From Halothece sp. PCC 7418 (lineage in GTDB: Bacteria > Cyanobacteriota > Cyanobacteriia > Cyanobacteriales > Rubidibacteraceae), in contig NC_019779.1 of the NCBI RefSeq assembly GCF_000317635.1, positions 930,001-994,000 of the forward strand: a stretch of DNA of 64,000 bases. The letters run 5' to 3'. Every line of letters starts with the position of its first letter. The first letter of the stretch is position 1. Shown in pieces: positions 35,604-45,460 of the stretch. A program made the position numbers and the translations under genes. Under the pieces are notes generated by a model. The model was not told the DNA's origin. It searched no databases and saw only the letters and a program-made list of their open reading frames with translations.

Positions 35604-35674
35604 AAGTGGTGGCTATGAATATAGCATTTCTTAGTCTGGTGAGAACAGTGACCAAATAACAATGAATAAGAAGA

Positions 35675-36703
35675 TTAAGAATGTACCTCCCATTGATCAA
35701 GAACATCTTTAATTAAAACCTCTTGCAACCAAATTTGTAAAATGACGGTTAAAGGAAGGGCAAGAAATAGCCCTAAAAAACCAAAAAATGTGGCAAAAAA
35801 GACTTGGGCAAGTAAGGTAAAAGCAGGGAATAAAGACACCTGTTGTGCCATCACTAAGGGGGTGAGTAATGCTCCTTCAACTTGTTGCAGAATAATATAA
35901 AAGATTAATACCGCTAAACTTTTCCAAGGGGCATCTAACAGCGCGATCGCCATCGGAGGAATTACACTGAGAACGGGGCCAAAGTTGGGGATAAAGGTCA
36001 ATAAACCTGTTAACATTGCTTGCGCCAATGCTAAGTCGATATCCAGTAATAACAGCCCAATAAAGCTCAGTACCAGCAAGAAAACAATACTAAATAGAGT
36101 TCCCACTAACCAGCCTTGCAGAGCTTTTTCACACAAGATTAAAATCTCATCAACCCGTCGCCGATAAAAAGAAGGAAATAAACGAATAAAACCATTGCGA
36201 TAGGGAGTGGGGTCAGCGAGGAGCATAATCGTTAATACTAACACCAATAAAATATTAAGAAGAATCCCCACTGACGTGGAGAAAAAGGTGAAGCCTCCTC
36301 CCAGTAACCGATTATATAACGGTTGAATTTGTTGTGAGATCTGCGTGAAATTGGGCAGTAACTCTAACAGTTCTGGAGACAGTCGTTCCTCTAGCAAACT
36401 TAACCAACTATTTAACTGATTAATCCCTTTTGGTACTAACTCAATCAATTGCTGTAACTGCTCAAAAAAGGGGGGAACAATGACCCAAACAAAGGTAATT
36501 GCTGCTGAGAGTAAAACCAGTACCGCCAAGAAAACAGCATAACCGCGTCGCATTTTCAATTTTTGAAACTGCTTGACCAAAAGGTTTAAAGCATTGGCAA
36601 TCACAACTGCTGTAAACACTAAGAGTAGTAGCTGTTTAATTTGCCACAGAATGTATAACGAAACCGTGAGCACAACTACTCCCATCCATTTCCCCAAAGT
36701 CAT
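35675..36703 (-). CDS. AI-2E family transporter (PerM/UPF0118)
   Basis: This 342-aa membrane protein has about eight helices in the family arrangement: two N-terminal helices, a long cytoplasmic or periplasmic amphipathic part (LIELVPKGINQLNSWLSLLEERLSPELLELLPNF) and a C-terminal helix cluster with TGLLTFIPNFGPVLSVIPP, the family hallmark. Members export AI-2 or act as Na+/H+ antiporters; the substrate is unknown here. It follows the small membrane gene at 36716 by 12 bp. Confidence 0.9.
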   Translation of the reverse strand: MTLGKWMGVVVLTVSLYILWQIKQLLLLVFTAVVIANALNLLVKQFQKLKMRRGYAVFLAVLVLLSAAITFVWVIVPPFFEQLQQLIELVPKGINQLNSWLSLLEERLSPELLELLPNFTQISQQIQPLYNRLLGGGFTFFSTSVGILLNILLVLVLTIMLLADPTPYRNGFIRLFPSFYRRRVDEILILCEKALQGWLVGTLFSIVFLLVLSFIGLLLLDIDLALAQAMLTGLLTFIPNFGPVLSVIPPMAIALLDAPWKSLAVLIFYIILQQVEGALLTPLVMAQQVSLFPAFTLLAQVFFATFFGFLGLFLALPLTVILQIWLQEVLIKDVLDQWEVHS

Positions 36704-36715
36704 GGCAATGAGTCC

Positions 36716-36898
36716 TTACGATTCAAATTGTAGAAACCTTTGCCATAATAAGATTCCTAAACTAACAATTGGAGTAAAGACAATGATCAGGGCAAGCCAA
36801 GCTAAAGGCTGCACTTCAACATAGGGGGCAAGTAACTTAATGAGGACAGAAACGATGGTTGAAAACAGGAAAACTTTGAGAATAAAAGCAATTTTCAT
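36716..36898 (-). CDS. small membrane protein, 60 aa
   Basis: I start at 36898 (MKIAFILKVFLFSTIVSVLIKLLAPYVEV); an upstream in-frame Met at 36961 adds 21 polar residues. Two hydrophobic helices are visible (FLFSTIVSVLIKLLAPY and LAWLALIIVFTPIVSLGILLW). It has no named family that I recognise and lies 12 bp before the AI-2E transporter gene, so the two are likely co-transcribed. Confidence 0.6.
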   Translation of the reverse strand: MKIAFILKVFLFSTIVSVLIKLLAPYVEVQPLAWLALIIVFTPIVSLGILLWQRFLQFES

Positions 36899-37008
36899 AT
36901 CATGCTTACCTTGGGTTTTGATTGGCTTAGTGCGATTGAAATCAACATCATATTTTTCCAAATCAGAAAACCTAATCTTGTATCTCTCACCAACTTGATA
37001 GATACAGA

Positions 37009-37563
37009 TTAGCCAACTTTCTTCTTAATGAAGTTAACTAATTGATTCATTTGTTTACGCAATTGATCAATTTGACCTTGCATGGTTTGCACTTGTTCTT
37101 TCAACTGAGCCACTTCTGCTTTCAGGCTAGCCACATCTTCTCCCCCTTGGCTAGATGCAGCTGCTTCTTCGGGAGCAGTTGCCTTCGCTTTACGAGTTGC
37201 CTTCCCTCTTGCTTCTTTAATCGCTTTCACCAGTTGTTCCTGTTCAAACGGTTTTTCCACAAAAGCAAAATGTTCAAAGGGTTCGGAAATTTTTTCAGTG
37301 ACTTCCTCTTTTCGTCCTGACATTAAAACCAAAGGAATGGCTTGTAAATCGGGAGTATTTTGTATATCTTGATACACTTCCCAACCACTTTTTTTAGGCA
37401 ACAGAAAATCTAAGATAATCAACTGCGGTCGTTCCGAGTGAATTAAGTCAAGACCTTCTTTTCCATCTCGGGCTTCAATAATTTGAACATTGCCAGAAGG
37501 CAACATATCTCTGACTCGCATTCTGATCATTCTGCTGTCATCAATGACCAGTATTTTTTGCAT
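37009..37563 (-). CDS. response regulator with C-terminal coiled coil
   Basis: Residues 1-120 form a CheY-like receiver domain: acidic pair DD in LVIDDSRMIRMRV, phospho-acceptor Asp in LIILDFLLPKKSGWEVY, switch Ser in LVLMSGRKEE and Lys in FVEKPFEQEQL. A Lys/Ala-rich linker (EARGKATRKAKATAPEEAAASS) leads to a heptad coiled coil (SLKAEVAQLKEQVQTMQGQIDQLRKQMNQLV). There is no DNA-binding or enzymatic output domain, so it may act by dimerising or by protein binding. The cognate kinase is not adjacent. Confidence 0.9.
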   Translation of the reverse strand: MQKILVIDDSRMIRMRVRDMLPSGNVQIIEARDGKEGLDLIHSERPQLIILDFLLPKKSGWEVYQDIQNTPDLQAIPLVLMSGRKEEVTEKISEPFEHFAFVEKPFEQEQLVKAIKEARGKATRKAKATAPEEAAASSQGGEDVASLKAEVAQLKEQVQTMQGQIDQLRKQMNQLVNFIKKKVG

Positions 37564-37994
37564 TTTTAATTTGCTCCTTCATTGAAAACATCATGTTAGT
37601 TCGAGAATCCCTACACCCCTGAGCAATCGTCAAAGCAGGCCCATTCTTGAACCGAGCTTGTTATCTCTAACTTACTATTGACGAAAAGGGTTGAGTGATC
37701 TGAGGGAATAATACCCCTTAGTTTAGCCTTATCTGGGACTGGTTTCACTGACTGAGTTGAAATTTGATCAGTCAGCCTCTTATGATTAAGTCCTTCTTTA
37801 TATTTTTGCCCCCTCATCATTAATGGTTGACTTTAAGATAGCGACATTCTCAGGGAATATGGTGATTATATAACCGTCATCCCCTTGTTCGGTATCCTGC
37901 ACTTTTTAAGCCTGCGTTTGCCTCTCATCATGGAGAATAGAGCAGATTAAAAATAAGTACGAATTATTGTAGTCAGTAAAGGAGAAATACTCTT
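37564..37994. other. intergenic region between response regulator and dnaK
   Basis: I see no gene. A minus-strand frame at 37611-37820 has no ribosome-binding site or familiar sequence. The dnaK end carries the ribosome-binding site AAAGGAGAAATAC just before the ATG. I looked for a CIRCE element (TTAGCACTC-N9-GAGTGCTAA) and found none, so regulation by HrcA at this site is not supported. Confidence 0.5.
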
Positions 37995-39920
37995 ATGTCA
38001 AAAGTAGTCGGTATTGATTTAGGAACAACTAACTCCTGTGTTGCTGTGATGGAAGGCGGAAAGCCCACGGTGATCTCCAACGCAGAAGGATTTCGGACAA
38101 CCCCCTCTGTTGTCGGTTATGCCAAAAACGGCGATCGCCTCGTGGGGCAGATTGCTAAACGCCAAGGGGTAATGAACCCTCAAAACACATTTTATTCCGT
38201 GAAGCGCTTTATTGGGCGCAAATATGATGAAATTCAAGAAGAAGCGAAAGAAGTTTCTTATGAAGTCAAACGGGCTAGCGATGGGAACGTGAAGTTAGAG
38301 TGCCCTAACCAAGAGAAAGAATTTGCACCAGAAGAAATTTCCGCACAGGTCTTACGGAAACTGGTAGAAGATGCCAGTAAATATCTCGGTGAAGATATTA
38401 GCGAAGCAGTGATCACCGTTCCCGCTTACTTTAATGACTCCCAACGTCAAGCGACGAAAGATGCTGGAAAAATTGCGGGTTTGGATGTGAAGCGGATTAT
38501 TAACGAGCCTACTGCTGCGTCTCTCGCTTATGGTTTGGATAAGAAAAGTAACGAAACCATCCTTGTGTTTGACTTAGGGGGCGGAACATTTGACGTTTCT
38601 ATTCTCGAAGTGGGTGATGGCGTATTTGAAGTTTTAGCAACCTCTGGTGATACCCACCTTGGCGGAGACGACTTCGATAAGAAAATTGTGGATCACCTCG
38701 CTGATGAGTTTAAAAAACAAGAGGGAATTGATCTGCGCCAAGACAAGCAAGCCCTGCAACGTTTGACAGAAGCAGCAGAAAAAGCAAAAATTGAGCTTTC
38801 TAGTGTTAGTCAAGCGGATGTGAACCTGCCCTTCATTACCGCGACTCAAGAAGGTCCGAAGCACCTTGATACGAGCTTAACTCGCGCCAAGTTTGAAGAA
38901 ATTTGCTCTGATCTCATTGACCGTTGCAGCGTCCCAGTTGAAAACGCGCTCAAAGATGCCAAACTTGATAAAAGTAAAATTGATGAAATTGTCATGGTTG
39001 GTGGTTCAACTCGGATTCCAGCGATTCAAGAGCTAGTAAAAACCAAGTTAGGCAAAGACCCCAACCTCAGTGTCAACCCAGATGAAGTGGTTGCGGTTGG
39101 TGCTGCGATTCAAGGCGGTGTCTTATCAGGCGAAGTCAAAGATATTCTCCTGTTAGACGTGACTCCCCTTTCCTTGGGTGTAGAAACCCTGGGTGGTGTC
39201 ATGACTACCATGATCCAACGCAACACCACAATTCCCACCAAGAAAGCGGAAACCTTCTCCACCGCAGTGGATGGACAAACCAATGTGGAAATTCATGTTC
39301 TGCAAGGGGAACGGGAATTTGCTAAAGATAACAAGAGTCTCGGTACGTTCCGCTTAGATGGCATTCCCCCAGCACCACGCGGTGTGCCTCAAATCGAAGT
39401 GACTTTTGATATTGATGCCAACGGTATCCTGAATGTCACGGCGAAGGATAAAGGTAGCGGTAAAGAACAATCGATCAGTATTACGGGTGCATCTACTTTA
39501 CCTGAAGACGAAGTGGAACGCATGGTCGATGAAGCGGAGAAAAACGCGGAAGAAGACAAGCAACGTCGCGAAAAAATCGAACGGAAAAACCAAGCGGATT
39601 CCTTGGTGTATCAAGCTGAGAAACAAATCAATGAACTCGGTGATAAAGTTCCCGCAGAGGAGAAAACCAAAGCAGAAGATCTCATTAGTCAACTGAAAGA
39701 AGCGGTTTCGCAAGAAGATGACGATCAAATTCAAAAACTAATGCCTGAACTGCAACAAGTTCTCTACAGTATCGGTTCTAATGTCTATCAGCAAGATGGG
39801 ACGGCTGCAGCCGATGCTGCTGCTGGTGACGGTGCTGCTAGTGGTGAGACAGGTGAATCTTCTAGTGGTAAGTCTGATGGGGATGACGTGATTGATGCTG
39901 AATTCTCAGAAACTAAGTAA
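37995..39920 (+). CDS. dnaK: molecular chaperone DnaK (DnaK2 type)
   Basis: The 641-aa Hsp70 has the ATPase signatures [37 protein letters not shown] and [17 protein letters not shown], the linker-region [14 protein letters not shown], and a C-terminal lid ending in an Ala/Gly/Ser-rich tail with [10 protein letters not shown]. The tail fits the cyanobacterial DnaK2 type, the main stress-responsive copy. It has a strong ribosome-binding site (AAAGGAG). No dnaJ or grpE is adjacent. It is followed by a G-rich hairpin and then the rpmH operon. Confidence 0.97.
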   Translation: MSKVVGIDLGTTNSCVAVMEGGKPTVISNAEGFRTTPSVVGYAKNGDRLVGQIAKRQGVMNPQNTFYSVKRFIGRKYDEIQEEAKEVSYEVKRASDGNVKLECPNQEKEFAPEEISAQVLRKLVEDASKYLGEDISEAVITVPAYFNDSQRQATKDAGKIAGLDVKRIINEPTAASLAYGLDKKSNETILVFDLGGGTFDVSILEVGDGVFEVLATSGDTHLGGDDFDKKIVDHLADEFKKQEGIDLRQDKQALQRLTEAAEKAKIELSSVSQADVNLPFITATQEGPKHLDTSLTRAKFEEICSDLIDRCSVPVENALKDAKLDKSKIDEIVMVGGSTRIPAIQELVKTKLGKDPNLSVNPDEVVAVGAAIQGGVLSGEVKDILLLDVTPLSLGVETLGGVMTTMIQRNTTIPTKKAETFSTAVDGQTNVEIHVLQGEREFAKDNKSLGTFRLDGIPPAPRGVPQIEVTFDIDANGILNVTAKDKGSGKEQSISITGASTLPEDEVERMVDEAEKNAEEDKQRREKIERKNQADSLVYQAEKQINELGDKVPAEEKTKAEDLISQLKEAVSQEDDDQIQKLMPELQQVLYSIGSNVYQQDGTAAADAAAGDGAASGETGESSSGKSDGDDVIDAEFSETK

Positions 39921-39946
39921 CATTCATCCGATTCTTGGATAAAGTT

Positions 39947-39975
39947 GCGGGGGGCAATTCGCTCCCCGTGTTTGT
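39947..39975 (+). terminator. likely dnaK terminator
   Basis: GCGGGGGGCAATTCGCTCCCCG forms a GC-rich stem with an AATT loop, followed by TGTTTGTT. The T tract is imperfect. Confidence 0.5.
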
Positions 39976-40018
39976 TAAAATACTAGTTCTGGAATTTGAG
40001 TATGGAGAAAGTAATTTT

Positions 40019-40156
40019 ATGGCACAACAAACGTTACAAGGAACACGGTTAAAGCAAAAACGCAAGTTGGGTTTTCGCGCTAGAATGCGGACTCATAATG
40101 GCAGAAAAATCATTAACGCTCGTAGAAAGAAAGGGCGGGCGCGGTTATCCGTTTAA
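40019..40156 (+). CDS. rpmH: 50S ribosomal protein L34
   Basis: A 45-aa basic protein, [21 protein letters not shown]..., with the L34 core [25 protein letters not shown] at 40019 follows TATGGAGAAAG; an in-frame upstream Met at 39935 lies across the dnaK terminator and is rejected. It heads the classical rpmH-rnpA-yidC-jag block. Confidence 0.96.
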   Translation: MAQQTLQGTRLKQKRKLGFRARMRTHNGRKIINARRKKGRARLSV

Positions 40157-40176
40157 GTGCAGCAACCCAATTAATT

Positions 40177-40551
40177 GTGAGCTTGCCAAAAGTCAATCGC
40201 CTGCGGAATCGCAATGAGTTTAAAGCGGTTTATCAAAAAGGTGGACGGTGTTCGGGGAAGTATTTAGTTCTTCGCTTTCTCAAAGAAACCTCATGCGGTC
40301 AGGGAGACTCGGGTCTCCCTCCGACCAAAATCGGAATTTCTATCAGCCAGAAAGTGAGTAAAAAGGCGGTGGTTCGGAATCGGATCAAACGCCAAATTCG
40401 GGGAATTTTTCGAGGACTGTTGCCTCAACTGCCTCCAGGCTGGAAAATAGTTGTCATTGTGAAGTCTCAGGCTCAGGGGTGCAACTATGAAGATTTTTTG
40501 CGAGAATTAAGGCAGTTATTAATAAAATCAGAGGTTTTATATGGGGATTAA
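40177..40551 (+). CDS. rnpA: ribonuclease P protein component
   Basis: RnpA is the protein subunit of RNase P, which matures tRNA 5' ends. The protein has the RnpA signature VSKKAVVRNRIKRQIRGIFR and the N-terminal PKVNRLRNRNEFKAVYQKG. The start is GTG (40177) or the TTG two codons later; 122-124 aa. It follows rpmH by 20 bp and overlaps the PH-domain gene by 11 bp. Confidence 0.95.
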   Translation: MSLPKVNRLRNRNEFKAVYQKGGRCSGKYLVLRFLKETSCGQGDSGLPPTKIGISISQKVSKKAVVRNRIKRQIRGIFRGLLPQLPPGWKIVVIVKSQAQGCNYEDFLRELRQLLIKSEVLYGD

Positions 40552-40936
40552 AGAAACGGTTTATTATGATGGGGGTCCTCATAAAGGGGATTTGATTCTG
40601 AATATTTTGCTGGGGTTAACGGTGATCTTTTTACCGTTTACGGTGGGAGCAATTGTGCGAGCGTTATGGCTGCGATATCGGATTACGGATCGTCGGCTTT
40701 CTGTTATTGGTGGATGGCGGGGGCGCGATCGCACAGATGTCGTATATACAGAAATTACTAAAATTGTGAAAATTCCCCGTGGTATTGGGTTATGGGGGGA
40801 TCTGATTTTAACCCTCAATGATAAAAGTCGCTTAGAAATGCGAGCAGTTCCCAAGTATCGGGAAATTCATGATTATATTGCCGAAAAAGTCGCTAATAAA
40901 ACTGGAAAACCTTTAGAAGCGATTACCACTCGTTAA
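40541..40936 (+). CDS. PH-domain membrane protein
   Basis: This 131-aa protein has a hydrophobic N-terminal segment (LILNILLGLTVIFLPFTVGAIVRALW), then a bacterial PH-like domain (YRITDRRLSVIGGWRGRDRTDVVYTEITKIVKIPRG...GDLILTLNDKSRLEMRAVPKY). It sits between rnpA and yidC, a place this family holds in many cyanobacteria, which suggests a link to membrane protein insertion; the role is unknown. It overlaps the rnpA end by 11 bp. Confidence 0.87.
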   Translation: MGIKETVYYDGGPHKGDLILNILLGLTVIFLPFTVGAIVRALWLRYRITDRRLSVIGGWRGRDRTDVVYTEITKIVKIPRGIGLWGDLILTLNDKSRLEMRAVPKYREIHDYIAEKVANKTGKPLEAITTR

Positions 40937-41025
40937 ATTGGTAATAACACCTTAACGGAATCATTTAAGATTCGATACATTAAAACAGAGACAACAGTAC
41001 GCGCAGGACGCTGGAATAAAGACGC

Positions 41026-42186
41026 ATGGATTTTGGGATCGGATTTCTTTCTAACAACATAATGCTGCCAATCCTGGATTTTTTCCACGGGATTGTCCCT
41101 AGCTATGGCTTTGCGATTATTGCTCTAACGCTAGTCATTCGGTTTGCTCTCTACCCTTTGAGTGCAACGTCAATTCGCAGTATGCGAAGAATGCGGGTTG
41201 CTCAGCCAGCTATGCAAAAGCGGGTCAAGGAAGTACAAGAGCGCTATAAAGATGACCCGGAAAAACAACGGGCTGCCATGAGTGAGGTTTATAAAGAATA
41301 TGGCAATCCGCTATCGGGATGTTTCCCCGTGATTCTGCAAATGCCGATTTTATTTGCTTTGTTTGCCACCCTGCGAGGATCGCCGTTTGCGGATGTGGAT
41401 TATACCGTGGATCTGCAGATTCTCCCCAAGGAGCAAATTGAGTCGGTACAGCTAGAAACCTTAACCACAAAGGCGGAAAATGTTTATATTACCGATGATA
41501 TTCACTATAAGATTTTAGGGGTGCTTCCGAGCCAAAATTTAGGCGTTGGACAAACAACCCAATTCGAGTTCCAAACTGAGGAAGGAAAATCTCTCAATCA
41601 GTTAACGGCTCAAACTGAATCGAATTTAACGCCGAAACTGGAAGTGGTGAAAGGAGAAGAACGGGTTAAGATCGAAGAGGATGGGACGATTCGCGCGATC
41701 GCGCCTGGAGAGGTGTCCCTCAAGGCAAGTCTGCCTGGTGTGGCGAAAAATGAAGGCTTCCTCTTTATTGATGCACTGGGTCGAGTTGGTGCAGTGGGCG
41801 AGGATGGCACGATTCACTGGGACATTCTCGGGATGGTCATCTTCTTTGGGATTAGTCTCTATGCCAACCAACAACTGTCTGGTCAGCAAAATAAAAGTGG
41901 AGATAACTCTCAGCAACAACTGATTAGCCAAATCACGCCGATTCTGTTTACTGGGATGTTCTTATTCTTCCCTCTCCCTGCAGGTGTTTTGATGTATATC
42001 GTTTTGGCGAATGTGTTCCAAACCTTGCAAACGTTAATTCTGATGCGAGAACCGTTGCCAGAAAATCTCCAGAAAATCGTTGACGAACAAGAAAAACAGG
42101 AGAAAAAAGAAAAAGGACAGGAAGCCCTACCCTTTGAAAAACAAAAACGATCGCGCAAAAAAGAAAAAGAAAAAACATCTGGATAA
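41026..42186 (+). CDS. yidC: membrane protein insertase YidC/Oxa1/Alb3
   Basis: This 386-aa protein has the Oxa1-family core: [29 protein letters not shown], then [51 protein letters not shown] large insertion follows (about 140-255; strands with [13 protein letters not shown] and [21 protein letters not shown], Ig-like), then helices [20 protein letters not shown] and [26 protein letters not shown]. The C-terminus is highly basic and charged ([23 protein letters not shown]), typical for cytoplasmic ribosome contact. It inserts thylakoid and plasma membrane proteins. Confidence 0.96.
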   Translation: MDFGIGFLSNNIMLPILDFFHGIVPSYGFAIIALTLVIRFALYPLSATSIRSMRRMRVAQPAMQKRVKEVQERYKDDPEKQRAAMSEVYKEYGNPLSGCFPVILQMPILFALFATLRGSPFADVDYTVDLQILPKEQIESVQLETLTTKAENVYITDDIHYKILGVLPSQNLGVGQTTQFEFQTEEGKSLNQLTAQTESNLTPKLEVVKGEERVKIEEDGTIRAIAPGEVSLKASLPGVAKNEGFLFIDALGRVGAVGEDGTIHWDILGMVIFFGISLYANQQLSGQQNKSGDNSQQQLISQITPILFTGMFLFFPLPAGVLMYIVLANVFQTLQTLILMREPLPENLQKIVDEQEKQEKKEKGQEALPFEKQKRSRKKEKEKTSG

Positions 42187-42188
42187 CT

Positions 42189-42695
42189 ATGGAGCAAAAC
42201 CTGACTCGGGGTCAACAGTGGCTAGAACAAGTGCTCTCCCTGATGGGGACCCCGACTTCTGTTCAAATTTCTTACCCCCAATCCACAGAAGAAACCACCT
42301 TGACCAATACTCATCCTTGGTTGGTGATTGAGGAAAACAACTTAAATGAAGAACAAGTAAGAGCCTTATTGAAAGATCAAGGACGAACCCTTGATTCCTT
42401 GCAATATCTTGCTAATACTTTGCTCAACTTAAAGGTGGAAGAGGACGCTCAAGCCTCCTATACCATTGAGTTCAAAGGCTATCGTCAGCAACGGGAAAAA
42501 GAGTTGCGAGTCCTAGCCGAAAAAACCGCTTGGCAAGTGCTGGAAACTGGGGAAAATGTGGAATTATCGTCACTGTCTGGGGCAGAACGACGGCAAATTC
42601 ATCAGTTTCTCCAGCAATATGAAGGGTTAGAATCATGGAGTCGGGGGCAAGAACCAGACCGCCGTTTGGTCGTCCAACGAAAGGGCAATGAATAA
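42189..42695 (+). CDS. Jag/KhpB-type R3H-domain RNA-binding protein
   Basis: This 168-aa protein starts two bases after the yidC stop. Its middle resembles the KH-like part of Jag (EEQVRALLKDQGRTLDSLQYLANTLLNLKVEED) and the end is an R3H domain (LRVLAEKTAWQVLETGENVELSSLSGAERRQIHQFLQQYEGLESWSRGQEPDRRLVVQRK). Such proteins bind RNA and act with YidC-linked functions in other bacteria. It continues the yidC operon. Confidence 0.93.
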   Translation: MEQNLTRGQQWLEQVLSLMGTPTSVQISYPQSTEETTLTNTHPWLVIEENNLNEEQVRALLKDQGRTLDSLQYLANTLLNLKVEEDAQASYTIEFKGYRQQREKELRVLAEKTAWQVLETGENVELSSLSGAERRQIHQFLQQYEGLESWSRGQEPDRRLVVQRKGNE

Positions 42696-42793
42696 CTTCG
42701 TTATTGGTTCATTGTTCGTTGTTCTTGGTTTAGTTAGTGCTTCATTTAACGAAGAACGAGGAACAAACAACAAAGAACAAATGATAAAGTGCG
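42696..42793. repeat. TTCTTTGTTC-type intergenic repeat
   Basis: This gap holds inverted runs: TTATTGGTTCATTGTTCGTTGTTC and, after 25 bases, AACGAAGAACGAGGAACAAAC plus AACAAAGAACAAATG, able to form a long AT-rich hairpin. Similar motifs lie near 2711-2735, 13896-13915, 14198-14232 and 62742-62778, and in frame at 6726-6760. Confidence 0.75.
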
Positions 42794-43315
42794 ATGATAG
42801 AACCAATTTATATTCCAAGATTGCTGAAAGCACCAGGGAAAAGTGAACAGCTTGAAATTAACGCTTTTATCTCTGGTTTAGAAACCCTCACCCCCGTGCG
42901 AGGAACGCTAGTGGTGACCCATTGTGGAACTTATTTGGAAGTGTCCGCCACTGCTGAAACCATTAAAACGTTAGTCTGCGATCGCAGCTTACAGCAATAT
43001 AACCAGCGTCTCGTGGTGGATACCAGTGAGTTGATTTGGCTCAAAGACGATCCCGAACTGGAATGGAATCAACCCAAAGAAGTGGAAACGCCATTAGAAG
43101 AACTCACAGAAAGTTTACCCGCCCAAGGCGATTTTGAACCAGAAACTTGGCTTTACGAACAGTTTTGTTTGCAAATGCCGATCCGTCAACTGAGTAGTGA
43201 TTCCAAGGTGGGGGAATATAACTACTCCGATCCTGAACCGATGGATCAACGGTGGGCTGGTTTGGCAGCGTTAAAAGAAAAATTACCCGATCGCAGCACA
43301 GAGGAGGAAGGATGA
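42794..43315 (+). CDS. YceD/DUF177-family protein
   Basis: This 173-aa protein has the DUF177 layout: N-terminal IPRLLKAPGKSEQLEINAFISGLETLTPVRGTLVVTHCGTYLEV, a middle Glu/Asp-rich segment, then the conserved EQFCLQMPIRQLSSDS and the C-terminal MDQRWAGLAALKEKL. In other bacteria YceD affects 23S rRNA or membrane lipid regulation; in plants and cyanobacteria it is linked to 23S rRNA accumulation. Its stop overlaps the AAA ATPase start by four bases (ATGA). Confidence 0.87.
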   Translation: MIEPIYIPRLLKAPGKSEQLEINAFISGLETLTPVRGTLVVTHCGTYLEVSATAETIKTLVCDRSLQQYNQRLVVDTSELIWLKDDPELEWNQPKEVETPLEELTESLPAQGDFEPETWLYEQFCLQMPIRQLSSDSKVGEYNYSDPEPMDQRWAGLAALKEKLPDRSTEEEG

Positions 43316-44807
43316 GTTTTCGGGAAGAATTTGAACTCCTACTGCGGGCCTGTTATCCCTTAATTTATATTCCGACTTTTGAAGAAGAACGAGTAGAAAG
43401 CGCGATCGCGCACTGTGCCAAAAATGTCGGTAATCGTTCGGTTTATATTTGGGATTTTGTGGATGGCTATCAAGATAATCCCAATAACGAGGGAACCGCC
43501 CGCAGAAACCCCCTACAAGCCCTAGAATTTGTGGAAAAACTGCCCACCAGCAACGGTGCAGTGATTATCCTCCGTGACTTTCATCGCTTCTTAGAAGATA
43601 TTTCGGTAGCGCGGAAACTGCGGAATCTCTCTCGGAAATTAAAGTCTTTACCGATGAATGTGGTTCTCATTTCCCCAGAAGTGTCTATTCCCTCTGACCT
43701 GACGGAAGTTTTAACCGTTGTCGAGTTTCCTCTTCCTGATAGTCAAGAAATTAAAACCGAAGTCGAGCAACTGATTAGTGGGATTCCGCAGCAGTTACCT
43801 GATAAGCAAATTGAAGCGATTGTTCGTTCAGCGCGAGGCTTATCCCTGGAACGAATTCGCCGAGTTTTGACCCGCGCGATCGCCGATCATGGGTCACTGC
43901 AACCCGAAGATGTGGATCTCGTTTTAGCGGAAAAACGACAATCGATCCGCCAAACCCAAATCCTAGACTTTTATCCCGCAACCGAAGAAATTTCTGATAT
44001 TGGCGGTTTAGATAACCTCAAAGACTGGCTTTTACGTCGCGGGGGGGCGTTCAGCGATCGCGCTCGCACTTATGGATTGCCTCATCCCCGAGGATTGTTA
44101 TTGGTTGGCATTCAAGGCACAGGTAAATCTCTCACAGCAAAAGCCATCGCTCACCATTGGCATCTCCCCCTCCTGCGGTTGGATGTGGGGCGTTTATTTG
44201 GTGGTTTAGTGGGAGAATCAGAATCTCGCACCCGTCAAATGATTACCCTTGCTGAAGCCCTCGCCCCTTGTGTCTTATGGATTGATGAAATTGACAAAGC
44301 CTTTGCTGGGTTAACCGGACAAGGAGATTCGGGAACCAGTAGCCGTGTTTTTGGTACGTTTATCACTTGGTTAGCAGAGAAAACCTCCTCTGTTTTTGTG
44401 GTTGCAACCGCGAATAACGTTGCTGCGCTACCCCCAGAAATGCTTCGTAAAGGACGATTTGATGAAATTTTCTTTGTTGATTTACCCACCCAAACCGAAC
44501 GCAAAGAAATTTTTTTTCCGTCCATCTTTCCCACTTGCGTCCTTACAACCTCAAAGATTATGATTTAGAGCGACTTGCCTACGAAACTCCTGACTTTTCT
44601 GGTGCAGAGATCGAACAAACTATAATTGAAGCGATGCACATTGGGTTTAGTCAAAATCGGGACTTCACCAATGAGGATATTTTACAAGCAGCCAGTCAAA
44701 TTGTTCCCCTTGCTCGTACCGCCCAAGAAGAAATTCAATTTCTTAAAGAATGGGTCAGTGCTGGAAAAGCCCGTAAAGCCTCTCGTGATAACGCCCTAAG
44801 CCTCTAA
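43312..44807 (+). pseudogene. Ycf46-like AAA ATPase, frameshifted at a run of eight T
   Basis: From ATG 43312 (MSFREEFELLLRACYPLIYIPTFEEER) the frame encodes a non-conserved N-part and an AAA domain with Walker A GIQGTGKS, Walker B CVLWIDEID and ATANNVAALPPEMLRKGRFDEIFFVDLP. At 44510-44517 a T8 run shifts the frame: it should read KEIFSVHLSHLRPYNLKDYDLERLAYETPDFSGAEIEQ..., which is open from there to 44807. With six or nine T the gene would be whole (about 497 aa), like cyanobacterial Ycf46 (slr0374 type). It may be a sequencing error, a real mutation or transcriptional slippage. Confidence 0.85.
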
Positions 44808-44832
44808 ACCTCCTTCCTAACTGATTCCGCTT

Positions 44833-45333
44833 ATGAGTATTTCCGGTTTCGTACAGTTTATTCTCGGATTTCTTCTTGGTATTTTTATACTCACTGGGAC
44901 GGGTGCTGCTGCTGCTTATTTTTTTCTGAATCGACTCTCTGATGCACCACCCGAACCCGTTTATTCAGAAGAAAAGACATCTGAACCCAACAACAAAGAG
45001 GAATCTTCTGCTTCCAACTCCCAACAGGCTGCAACAACGACAACAAAACCAGAACCGAAACCTGAACCCCAAGAAGAAGAAAAAGAAGAAGAAGAAACCA
45101 TTGCAGAACGTTTTGGGGAACAGGCTTATGAAGCACGGGTGACTTGGCCCAGTGGTTTAAGTTTAAGGGCAAATCCGAATTTAAGTGCTTCCCGAGTCGG
45201 TGGTGTGTATTACGACGATAAATTAGTGATTATTGAAACCAGTTCGGATGGGGATTGGCAAAAAGTTTATGTTCCTGAAAGCGGTCAACAAGCCTGGGTG
45301 AAAGCGGGTAATGTGGAGAAGATTAACAATTAA
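44833..45333 (+). CDS. membrane-anchored SH3-domain protein
   Basis: This 166-aa protein has an N-terminal membrane anchor (GFVQFILGFLLGIFILTGTGAAAAYFFL), a low-complexity Glu/Pro/Thr linker (about 45-90), and a bacterial SH3 domain (ARVTWPSGLSLRANPNLSASRVGGVYYDDKLVIIETSSDGDWQKVYV). Such domains often bind peptidoglycan. It lies 26 bp after the AAA ATPase gene. Its stop codon once overlapped the ancestral end of cofG, before transposon C inserted. Confidence 0.87.
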   Translation: MSISGFVQFILGFLLGIFILTGTGAAAAYFFLNRLSDAPPEPVYSEEKTSEPNNKEESSASNSQQAATTTTKPEPKPEPQEEEKEEEETIAERFGEQAYEARVTWPSGLSLRANPNLSASRVGGVYYDDKLVIIETSSDGDWQKVYVPESGQQAWVKAGNVEKINN

Positions 45334-45356
45334 TTATAATCTTGAATTTCAACTAC

Positions 45357-45460
45357 AATACACCAGTCAGAGAGCCATCCGTTTTGAACGGATGGACGGG
45401 GCTTTCAAGGTGCGGAGGAAACCTCCGCACACAGCCCCTCATGAATGGCGAATGAGGACT
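45357..45460 (+). repeat. left-end hairpin array of element C
   Basis: CCATCCGTTTTGAACGGATGG hairpin, then GGGGCTTTCAAG, an inner stem GTGCGGAGG-AAA-CCTCCGCAC, AGCCCC, CTCATGAATGGCG and GAGGACTTTAGTCCTC. The inner stem is different in sequence from A and B but fully paired. Confidence 0.8.

Noticed and set aside
37611..37820. 69-codon minus-strand frame upstream of dnaK
   Set aside because: No ribosome-binding site, no recognised motif, and it sits in the dnaK promoter region.
37850..37994. CIRCE/HrcA operator before dnaK
   Set aside because: I searched for TTAGCACTC...GAGTGCTAA and did not find it.
37995..45333. Chromosome origin next to rpmH-rnpA
   Set aside because: No dnaA gene and no cluster of TTATCCACA boxes was seen; in cyanobacteria this block does not mark the origin.
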